64,000 nt of DNA from JACQFK01 sp964619955 (GTDB taxonomy: Bacteria > Planctomycetota > MHYJ01 > JACPRB01), in assembly GCA_964619955.1 (NCBI GenBank), contig CAZUJF010000016.1, positions 1 to 64,000 of the forward strand, in the 5' to 3' direction. Both the position numbers and the translations under genes were made by a program. Positions 57,828 through 64,000 of the stretch are shown in pieces (position 1 is the stretch's first letter; each line of letters opens with the position of its first letter). The notes beneath the pieces are model-generated. The model ran no database searches. It saw only the letters and a program-made list of their open reading frames with translations, and had not been told where the DNA came from.

Positions 57828-58706
57828 ATGCCCGCGTCCATCGGCTTCCTCGGCCTCGGCATCATGGGCTTCGCGATGGCGAAGCGCCTGGTCGAGGCGG
57901 GCCATTCCGTCGCCGTCTGCAACCGCACGGCGTCGAAGACCGCGCCGCTCGTGAAGCTCGGCGCCGTCCACGCCGCGACGCCCCGGGAGGCGGCCCAGGG
58001 CCGGGACCTCGTCATCTCCATCGTCACGGACTCCCCCGACGTCGAAGCGGTGCTGCTGGGGGCCGACGGGGCCGTGCACGGCGCGGCGAAGGGCGCGCTC
58101 TTCATCGACATGAGCACCATCGCCCCCGAGACGGCGCGCCGCGTGGGCGCGGAGCTCGGCAAGCGCGGGATCCCCTTCCTCGACGCGCCCGTGACGGGCG
58201 GCGACGTCGGCGCGCGCGAAGGCACGCTCTCGATCCTCGTGGGCGGCGAGGCGGCGGCGCTCGAACGCGCCCGCGACGTCTTCAAGGTCCTCGGCAAACG
58301 CATCACGCACTGCGGGCCGCAGGGGGCGGGCCAGACGGTGAAGGCCTGCAACCAGATCCTCTGCGCGATGAACATGGTCGGCATCTGCGAGGCGCTGCAC
58401 CTGGCGCGCGGCTCGGGCATAGCCCCCGAGCTGGTCGTCGAGGCGCTCACGCCGGGCGCGGGCGGCTCCTGGGCGCTGGAGAAGCTGGGCCCGCGCATCG
58501 CGAAGGGCGACTTCGCCCCGGGCTTCATGGTGGACCTGATCCAGAAGGACCTGAGGATCGTGCAGGACGCGGCCGCGCGCCTCGGGTTGCCGCTCGAAGG
58601 GACGAAGCTCGCGCAGGCGCTCTTCGCGGACAATCAGAAGGCCGGCGAAGGCCGCCTAGGCACCCAGGCGATGTTCAAGGCGGTCGAGCGGAGCCTCAAG
58701 GCGTGA
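57828..58706 (+). CDS. 3-hydroxyisobutyrate/tartronate semialdehyde reductase family
   Basis: 292 residues, the beta-hydroxyacid dehydrogenase family: GFLGLGIMGFAMAKRL (NAD(P) loop, 6-21), FIDMSTIAPETAR, LDAPVTGGDVGAREGTLSILVGG, the catalytic-Lys block GQTVKACNQILC and KDLRIVQDAA. Typical members reduce tartronate semialdehyde or oxidise hydroxyisobutyrate. GGAGG lies 6 bases before the ATG. Likely co-transcribed with the lactate permease. Its last 11 bases overlap the convergent CopZ-like gene. Confidence 0.92.
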   Translation: MPASIGFLGLGIMGFAMAKRLVEAGHSVAVCNRTASKTAPLVKLGAVHAATPREAAQGRDLVISIVTDSPDVEAVLLGADGAVHGAAKGALFIDMSTIAPETARRVGAELGKRGIPFLDAPVTGGDVGAREGTLSILVGGEAAALERARDVFKVLGKRITHCGPQGAGQTVKACNQILCAMNMVGICEALHLARGSGIAPELVVEALTPGAGGSWALEKLGPRIAKGDFAPGFMVDLIQKDLRIVQDAAARLGLPLEGTKLAQALFADNQKAGEGRLGTQAMFKAVERSLKA

Positions 58707-59136
58707 AGTTCTCCCGGAACAGCCGCAGCGCCAGCGGCAGGCAGGATTGGCCGTCCGGGCAGGCCGTGAGGCAGCGCGCCTCCGGACCGCCCGCGCGCTC
58801 CTTCAGATCCTTGATGCGCTCCTTGCGCCCGGCGCGGGCGTCCTCCACGATGTCCGCCGCCTTGATCCTGAAACAGGGACAGAGCAGCCCGCCCGGATCC
58901 TTGGGGTAGGCGCAGGACTTCAGCCGTCCGCGCGGAACGGCGCCGCCCCAGGCGTTGAAATACGCCGTGTCGCAGTCGGAGCCGGCGCAGTAGAAAACCC
59001 CGTCACCCAGCGTCGCCCGGGCGTCCGCCGGCAGCTGCGCCTCCAGCGTTTTCGCGGCGACCGGGGTGCCCAGCCCGCCGCAACCGGGACAGCGCGGCTC
59101 GGCCTGCTCCGCCTCCTTCATGAACGCCCGGCTCAT
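58696..59136 (-). CDS. CopZ-type Fe-S/zinc protein without the HMA domain
   Basis: 146 residues with eleven cysteines arranged like the N-terminal half of archaeal CopZ: CPGCG (zinc, about 16-20), YCAGSDCDTAYFN (about 49-61), LKSCAYP, LLCPCFRI (about 84-91, Fe-S ligands) and ARCLTACPDGQSC. In CopZ a [2Fe-2S] and a Zn site precede a copper-binding HMA domain; that domain is absent here. Possible role in metal or redox handling. Start ATG 59136; MKEAE at 59121 is an alternative. 3 bases after the SDR gene stop, so same operon. Confidence 0.8.
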   Translation of the reverse strand: MSRAFMKEAEQAEPRCPGCGGLGTPVAAKTLEAQLPADARATLGDGVFYCAGSDCDTAYFNAWGGAVPRGRLKSCAYPKDPGGLLCPCFRIKAADIVEDARAGRKERIKDLKERAGGPEARCLTACPDGQSCLPLALRLFRENFTP

Positions 59137-59139
59137 GAA

Positions 59140-59925
59140 TCAGCTCTTTCGGGTCTTGCGGCCGTACGCGAGCTCGGCGCCCCCTGAAAGGACATGGTCC
59201 ACTCCCGTCGTGAACGTCGCCTCGGCGGCAAGGAAGAGGCAGAGCTTCCCGGCCTCCTCGATCGTGCCCATGCGGCCGAGCGCCTGCGCGGCATCGCCGT
59301 CCGCGCGCGCCTTCGCGGGATCCGGAGCCTGCGCCACCGCCTGCTCCCAGAGCGGCGTCCAGACGTTGCCCGGCGAGACGCTGTTCACGCGCACGTCGTG
59401 CGCCGCCTCGTCCACCGCCAGCGCCTTCGTCATCGCGGTCACCGCGCCCTTCGTCGCCACGTAGGTGACCGCGTGCAGCTGGCCCATCTGCCCCACGAGG
59501 CTCGACAGGTTGATGATGTTGCCCTTCGTCTTCCTCAGATGCGGCAGCGCGTGTTTGCACGCCGTGAACACGGACAGCACGTTGAGCTCGAACAGCGACC
59601 GGAAGTCCGCTTCGCTGAACGCGTCGATCGGCGCGTGCGGCGGATGCCAACCCGCGTTGTTGATGAGGCAGTCGAGCCGTCCGAAGCGCCGCACGGTCTC
59701 GTCGATGACGTGTTTCACCTCGTCCGTCCTGGACACGTCGCACTTCATGAAGTGCGCCGTCCCGGGTCCGCGCTTCGCGACCTCGGCCTCGAGCGCCCGG
59801 CCGGCCGCCTCCCCGCGCGCGCAGCAGACCACGGTCGCGCCCGCGGCGGCGAAGACCCGGACGCAGCCCTCCCCGATCCCCTGGGTCCCGCCCGTCACGA
59901 GCGTCACCCGCCCGGCGTAGTTCAT
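59140..59925 (-). CDS. Short-chain dehydrogenase/reductase
   Basis: 261 residues, complete SDR: TGGTQGIGEGC (11-21), NNAG (about 90-93), catalytic Ser and YVATK (Tyr/Lys, about 154-158), NSVSPGNVWTP and the C-terminal VDHVLSGG. It is close to 17-beta-HSD14-like SDRs; substrate unknown. Its ATG overlaps the stop of the GTPase gene (ATGA), and its stop is 3 bases from the CopZ-like start. Confidence 0.92.
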   Translation of the reverse strand: MNYAGRVTLVTGGTQGIGEGCVRVFAAAGATVVCCARGEAAGRALEAEVAKRGPGTAHFMKCDVSRTDEVKHVIDETVRRFGRLDCLINNAGWHPPHAPIDAFSEADFRSLFELNVLSVFTACKHALPHLRKTKGNIINLSSLVGQMGQLHAVTYVATKGAVTAMTKALAVDEAAHDVRVNSVSPGNVWTPLWEQAVAQAPDPAKARADGDAAQALGRMGTIEEAGKLCLFLAAEATFTTGVDHVLSGGAELAYGRKTRKS

Positions 59926-61268
59926 CGCGAGGTTCCCAGGTCCCGGTGCAGCTTGGCCCGCAGCGCCGGGACCTCCTTGTCCAGCGCCTCCTCGAGTCGC
60001 CGCCGCTCCGCGCCGCCCAGGCGCGGAAAGACCGTGACCCCCACTTTCTCCAGGGCCTGCCGCACCCGTCCCTCGATCTTGATCCAGACGGCGCGCAGAT
60101 CGTCCGCGCGCTCCCGGATCAGCAGTTCCCGCGCGTAGGCGCGTTCGAAGACCGCGTCGAGCCCGGCCACCAGCTGCTCGCCGTGCGAGCGCGAGAGCTG
60201 CTGCGACAGGAAGCCCGCGCCCGCCGCGAGCAGGACCGTGCCGCCCCAGATCGCCGAGAGCAGCCCCGCGGAGGCGCCGAACTGCAACGCCACCGTCCCC
60301 GCCAGCGCGCCGGTCAGCACCAGGAGCGCCGTCATGCCCGTCAGCTTCCAGCGAAAGCGCCGCAGCAGCCGGCCCGCCTCGGTGATGACCCGCGCGTGCA
60401 TCGTGAGCCGCCGCGCATGATCCTCGAGCTGCGTCAGCAGGTTGTCCACCCGGCGCGCGGGCGCCCGCTTGATTTCGCGGACCAGCTCCTCCCGCGCCGT
60501 CTCGAAGTCCTTCGCCGGCAGCTCCGGCCTCGCCGCGCCCTCCACGGGCACGTAGGTCGTGAAGATGTGCGGCAGATCCTTCTTCGGCAGCACCTTGCCG
60601 AGGTTCCAGCAGAGCGCCCCGTAGGCCCGCGCGAAATCCTGCAGGCTGCCGAAGCGGTCCATCTTGTTCATCACGATGAGCAGCTTGTGGTCCAGCCCGC
60701 GCAGCGCGTCCGTGAAGACCTGCAGCGTCTCGCCCGTCGTGCCCGGCTTCTCGGGATCGAAGAAGACCAGGACCACGTCCGCCCGTTCCGCGAACCAGCG
60801 GACCACGCCCGTGAAGTCGTAGCCGCGGCCCGACCCCTCGCGCGCGGCGTCGATCATGCCCGGCGAATCGATCAGCGTCAGGTCGCGCAGCAGCGCGGAG
60901 GGGCGCAGCTTCAAGCGGAAGTGGGAGAGGAACTCCGGGCCGAAACTGCGCAGCGCCCCGAAGGGCAGCGTCGGATTCGAGGTGACCGCCTGGCCGTCGC
61001 GCTCCTCCTCCCCGCCTCCGAACTGAATGACGGTGAACGCGTCGTCCGTCGGCGCCAGCCCCGTCTTCTGCACGGGCGTGCCGAGCAGGAAGTTGACGAA
61101 CGTGGACTTCCCCGAGGAGTGGTTGCCAAGGAAGAGCACGGTGGGCGGCCCGGCGAGTTCGCCTTCCGCGGGACGCGGGGGGAAGGCGAACTTCGCCTCC
61201 AGGGGATCGACCGCCTCGCGGTAGATCCGCTTCACGGCCAGGGAGAGTTCGTCGAGCAAAGCCTGCAT
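59922..61268 (-). CDS. Dynamin/EHD-like GTPase with membrane segments
   Basis: 448 residues. P-loop GNHSSGKSTFVNFLL (about 48-62), switch I Thr (APTDDAF), DSPGMID (about 138-144, the EHD-style DTPG) and NKMDRF (about 200-205). After a helical region two hydrophobic stretches (about 315-335, 340-360) could insert in the membrane, then a C-terminal helical stalk. EHD/dynamin relatives bend or tubulate membranes. Coupled by ATGA to the SDR. A CAGAAT -10-like box ends 6 bases before the ATG. Confidence 0.87.
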   Translation of the reverse strand: MQALLDELSLAVKRIYREAVDPLEAKFAFPPRPAEGELAGPPTVLFLGNHSSGKSTFVNFLLGTPVQKTGLAPTDDAFTVIQFGGGEEERDGQAVTSNPTLPFGALRSFGPEFLSHFRLKLRPSALLRDLTLIDSPGMIDAAREGSGRGYDFTGVVRWFAERADVVLVFFDPEKPGTTGETLQVFTDALRGLDHKLLIVMNKMDRFGSLQDFARAYGALCWNLGKVLPKKDLPHIFTTYVPVEGAARPELPAKDFETAREELVREIKRAPARRVDNLLTQLEDHARRLTMHARVITEAGRLLRRFRWKLTGMTALLVLTGALAGTVALQFGASAGLLSAIWGGTVLLAAGAGFLSQQLSRSHGEQLVAGLDAVFERAYARELLIRERADDLRAVWIKIEGRVRQALEKVGVTVFPRLGGAERRRLEEALDKEVPALRAKLHRDLGTSR

Positions 61269-61274
61269 GCCGGC

Positions 61275-61280
61275 ATTCTG
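61275..61280 (-). promoter_or_regulatory. -10-like box of the GTPase operon
   Basis: CAGAAT on the minus strand, 6 bases before the ATG at 61268. No Shine-Dalgarno, no clear -35; weaker than the others. Confidence 0.3.
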
Positions 61281-61322
61281 ACAGGCGGCCGCGGGGCCCG
61301 GAACAGTTTTTCGCTCCGCTCG

Positions 61323-62240
61323 TTACTGCGGGGCCGAGGAAAGCTGCAGGTGGCGGATCGGCGTGCCGTTGCGGTCCATGAAGCGCAGGCAGCCCTGCCA
61401 GAGGTTCCGCTCGTTGACCACCTTGAACACGACGATGTTCTGGCCCTTCTTCAGCGTGACGCCCTCGACCACGTTCTGGTCGCGCTCCATCGTGCGGGAC
61501 TTGTCCTGCTGGAAGACCTTCTTCCCGTTCACGTAGACGCGGGAATGGTCGTTGGATCCGAGCAGCAGCTTGAGGTTCGGCATCTCCTCATCGCAGCTCA
61601 GGTACGCCACCGCGTAGGCCGTGACGTCGTCCCCCTTCTGCCCCTCGCAGGCCTTCCGGAAGTCGACGGCGAAGTCGGGGCTCTTGTAGCGCTGCCAGGA
61701 ATACTCCTTCCCCTTCACCTTCACCCGTTCGTCCACCTTCGGCTTCAGGGCGGCCTCGTTCGGGATCTGCTCGCGGGCGACCTCGACGGCGCCGCTCATC
61801 TCCTTGTCCGCGGGAATGGCCCCGAGGACCAGCCAGTAGCGGATGAAGCCCTCCGCGTCCATGCGGGACGGATCCTTGGACGGCGGCCCTTCCGGCACGC
61901 GCCTGGGCTCGGACTTCGCGACGGGCGCGGGGGTCGCAGCGACGGCGGGCCGCGGCGCTTCGGCCGGGGTCGCCGCCACGCTCTTGGGATCGGGCCGGGG
62001 CAGCGGCTTCTTGAGTTCGTCCAAGGCGGAGCTGTCGGACTTCGCGGCGGCCCTGGGGGTCGCGCCCTCCCGGACGACGAGGTTCTCGTCCACGTTCCGC
62101 GACAGCGACTTGTGCAGGCCCCAGATGCCGACCACCAGGAACGCCGTGACGAGACCGCCGACGAGCACCAGGGCCCCGGCGGCCATGGCCCAGTCCGTGA
62201 GGCGGCGACCGAGCGACGGCTTTTCTTCCTTACGCGGCAC
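61323..62240 (-). CDS. Membrane-anchored protein, jelly-roll C-terminal domain likely
   Basis: 305 residues: TM near 15-41 (WAMAAGALVLVGGLVTAFLVVGIW), Pro/Ala-rich linker to about 120, then a domain with YWLVLGAIPADKEMSG and, near 225-285, SNDHSRVYVNGKKVFQ, VVEGVTLKKGQNIVVFKVVNERNLWQGCLRF. That last pattern is common in galactose-binding-like domains of Planctomycetota. Start GTG 62240 with AAGGGGGC upstream. 157 bases without a gene separate it from the next start. Confidence 0.75.
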   Translation of the reverse strand: MPRKEEKPSLGRRLTDWAMAAGALVLVGGLVTAFLVVGIWGLHKSLSRNVDENLVVREGATPRAAAKSDSSALDELKKPLPRPDPKSVAATPAEAPRPAVAATPAPVAKSEPRRVPEGPPSKDPSRMDAEGFIRYWLVLGAIPADKEMSGAVEVAREQIPNEAALKPKVDERVKVKGKEYSWQRYKSPDFAVDFRKACEGQKGDDVTAYAVAYLSCDEEMPNLKLLLGSNDHSRVYVNGKKVFQQDKSRTMERDQNVVEGVTLKKGQNIVVFKVVNERNLWQGCLRFMDRNGTPIRHLQLSSAPQ

Positions 62241-62398
62241 GTTGGGCCCCCTTGGATTTAAAAAAGAGGATCTCCGCCCCGCTCCCCATAGCGCAACCCC
62301 GATGCGAAGTTACAGAATCAGTGTCTTTACGAAGGCCGATGTAACGGCGTTTCCGGAATCCCTTCCCCCGAATTCCCCCGAAAGCGTAAAGTCCGCAT

Positions 62399-64000
62399 AT
62401 GCTGACGATCCTGCTCGCGCTCGCCGCCCAGACCGCCCCCTTCCCGGCGGAGGAAGCCCCCAAACGCATGACGCTCCCCCCGGGCTTCTCGGCCACGCTC
62501 TTCGCGGGCGAGCCGGACCTCGTCCAGCCCATGGGCTTCACGTTCGACGACCGCGGCCGCCTCTGGGTCGTCGAGAACTTCTCCTATCCCCACTGGCTCC
62601 CGGCGGGCAGGGAGGGCCGCGACCGCGTCTCGATCTACGAGGACGCGAACGGCGACGGGCGCTTCGACACGAAGAAGGTCTTCCACGAGAAGCTCGCCAA
62701 CGTCTCCGGCATCGCCTGGGGCCATGGCGGCGTCTGGCTCACCGCGGTGCCGTATCTGCTCTTCGTGCCGGACCGGAACGGCGACGACGTCCCGGACGGC
62801 CCCGCGGAGATCCTGCTCGACGGCTGGGACCTCAAGGCCAAGCACAACGTGCTCAACAAGCCCGCGTGGGGGCCCGACGGCTGGCTCTACGGCCTCAACG
62901 GCATCCTTTCGAACTCGCTCGTCGGAAAGCCCGGCGCGCCCCCGGAGGAGCGGGTCGCCCTCAACTGCGGCGTCTGGCGCTACCATCCCCTGCGGCGCGT
63001 CTTCGAGGCCGTCGCGCACGGGACCACGAACCCCTGGGGCATCGACTGGGACGAGCGCGGCCAGACCTTCATCACCAACTGCGTGATCAAACACGCGTTC
63101 CACATGATCCCCGGCGGGCATTTCGAGCGCATGTTCGGCGAGGACAAGACCGCGCCGAATCTCTACGGGCTCATCCCCAGCCCCGCCGACCACATCCACT
63201 GGGCGGGCGGCGCCTGGACGGACGCGCGCGGGGGCGAGAAGCATTCCGCCGCGGGCGGCGGCCACGCCCATGTGGGAGCGATGATCTACCTGGGCGACAA
63301 CTGGCCCGCGGAATACCGCGGCAACCTCTACACGCTCAACCTGCACGGCCACCGCATGAGCCGCGACGCCCTCGCGCGCAAGGGCTCGGGCTACGTCGTG
63401 AGCCACCTGCCGGACTTCCTGCTCGGCCACGACACCTGGTTCCGCGGCCTGGACTGCCAGTACGGGCCCGACGGCGGCGTCTTCGTCAGCGACTGGACCG
63501 ACACCGGCGAGTGCCACAACTACGACAAGGCCGACATGGCCAACGGCCGCCTGTACAAGATCGTCCACGGCAAGCCGGAGCCGCGCGCGCCGCGCCTCGG
63601 GGCGGATCCGGACGCGGACCTGGTCAAGGCCCACGACCACGCGAACCAGTGGTACGTCCGCCACGCGCGGCGGATCCTGCAGGAGCGCGCCGCCGCCGGC
63701 AAACTCGATGCAGGGACCGTTCCCGCGCTGTTCGACCGGCTGAAGCGGCTCGCCTCCCCGCGCGCCTCGCTCGAGGCCCTCTGGACCCTGCACGGCATCG
63801 GTGTCTTCAACGACACGCTCGCCCTGGAGACGCTCGGCAATCCCGACGAGGATCTGCGCGCCTGGGCCGTGACGCTGACCCTCGAGGATCGCGCGGCGCC
63901 GGCGGAGATCCTCGCGCGTCTGGCCGCGCTCGCCGCGACGGATCCCTCGCCCGCCGTCCGGCTCGCCCTCGCCTCCGGCCTCCAGCGCCTGCCGGTCGCG
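62399..64000 (+). CDS. PVC-type membrane-bound dehydrogenase protein with HEAT repeats (partial)
   Basis: Open for 534 codons from ATG 62399 to the window edge, no stop. Short signal peptide (LTILLALAAQ), then the N-terminal propeller signature TLPPGFSATLFAGEPDLVQP, then DDRGRLWVVENFSYP, of the Pirellula/Verrucomicrobium family. Later blocks include DANGDGRFD, NKPAWGPDGWLYGLNG, HGTTNPWGIDWDERG, GGGHAHVGAMIYLGDNWP, DGGVFVSDWTDTGECH and NGRLYKIVHG. The end of the visible part looks like HEAT repeats. Full proteins of this kind often end in a c-type haem domain (CxxCH), which would lie beyond the window. Periplasmic, substrate unknown. Confidence 0.9.
   Translation, partial: MLTILLALAAQTAPFPAEEAPKRMTLPPGFSATLFAGEPDLVQPMGFTFDDRGRLWVVENFSYPHWLPAGREGRDRVSIYEDANGDGRFDTKKVFHEKLANVSGIAWGHGGVWLTAVPYLLFVPDRNGDDVPDGPAEILLDGWDLKAKHNVLNKPAWGPDGWLYGLNGILSNSLVGKPGAPPEERVALNCGVWRYHPLRRVFEAVAHGTTNPWGIDWDERGQTFITNCVIKHAFHMIPGGHFERMFGEDKTAPNLYGLIPSPADHIHWAGGAWTDARGGEKHSAAGGGHAHVGAMIYLGDNWPAEYRGNLYTLNLHGHRMSRDALARKGSGYVVSHLPDFLLGHDTWFRGLDCQYGPDGGVFVSDWTDTGECHNYDKADMANGRLYKIVHGKPEPRAPRLGADPDADLVKAHDHANQWYVRHARRILQERAAAGKLDAGTVPALFDRLKRLASPRASLEALWTLHGIGVFNDTLALETLGNPDEDLRAWAVTLTLEDRAAPAEILARLAALAATDPSPAVRLALASGLQRLPVA

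Noticed and set aside
1..64000. Prophage, integrative element, insertion sequence or CRISPR array
   Set aside because: No transposase, integrase, phage structural gene, cas gene or regularly spaced direct repeat was seen; repeats present are short and dispersed.

Overview
The window is a 64 kb, GC-rich, gene-dense bacterial chromosomal segment holding 58 protein genes, one of them cut by the right edge. No rRNA, tRNA, CRISPR array, transposase or phage gene was seen. The gene content points to Planctomycetota or a close PVC relative. It includes a Pirellula/Verrucomicrobium-type membrane-bound dehydrogenase protein with HEAT repeats at the right edge, a DUF1080 protein, a sulfatase-modifying-factor-type protein, a Ser/Thr kinase, an ECF sigma/FecR pair and at least six HEAT-repeat proteins. 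MurD, IspD and outer-membrane barrels indicate a didermic cell that makes peptidoglycan and uses the MEP isoprenoid route. Placement is an inference from gene families only.

Layout. 1-10 kb: a secreted protein, queA, a kinase with a downstream partner, a bifunctional-nuclease-domain protein, an FG-GAP protein, and a three-gene operon (HEAT membrane protein, FtsX-type permease, ABC ATPase). 10-19.3 kb: a secreted lysyl-oxidase homologue, then a minus-strand run of eight genes: PEGA lipoprotein, murD, HEAT protein, small membrane protein, ligA, ilvE, zinc-ribbon protein and a membrane-anchored archaemetzincin. 19.4-26.9 kb: sugar nucleotidyltransferase plus lipoprotein, membrane metallophosphoesterase, TPR lipoprotein, GspK, an outer-membrane barrel, an MBL hydrolase and ispD. 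27-32.1 kb: three tandem minus-strand outer-membrane barrels, with a 395-base non-coding, strongly structured leader before the first. 32-39.7 kb: a LOG-family protein, a HEAT-VWA protein, a sigma factor, a large lower-GC membrane HEAT protein flanked by inverted short repeats, a small HEAT protein and a CNT nucleoside transporter. 39.7-47 kb: a three-gene envelope operon (SH3, M48 lipoprotein, DUF1425-like lipoprotein), then a signalling cluster made of two STAS/Cys4-like/PP2C paralogues and a CHASE2-adenylate cyclase. 47-64 kb: an aldolase/SDR fusion, a glycosyltransferase, a serine hydrolase, DUF1080, a MenA/MenT-like pair, an FGE-fold protein, an ECF sigma/FecR operon, lactate permease, an HIBADH-type reductase, a CopZ-like protein, an SDR overlapping an EHD-like GTPase, and the PVC dehydrogenase.

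Three structural themes recur. Many genes have a sigma70-type promoter whose -10 box ends only 6-12 bases before the start codon, with no Shine-Dalgarno, which suggests leaderless or nearly leaderless mRNA. Genes whose -10 lies 25-40 bases away do carry a Shine-Dalgarno. Three families of short intergenic repeats are dispersed through the window. The signalling cluster pairs a complete PP2C-type phosphatase with a paralogue that has lost two metal-binding aspartates, next to a cyclase. That cluster and the structured leader at 31.7-32.1 kb are the best candidates for undescribed biology.
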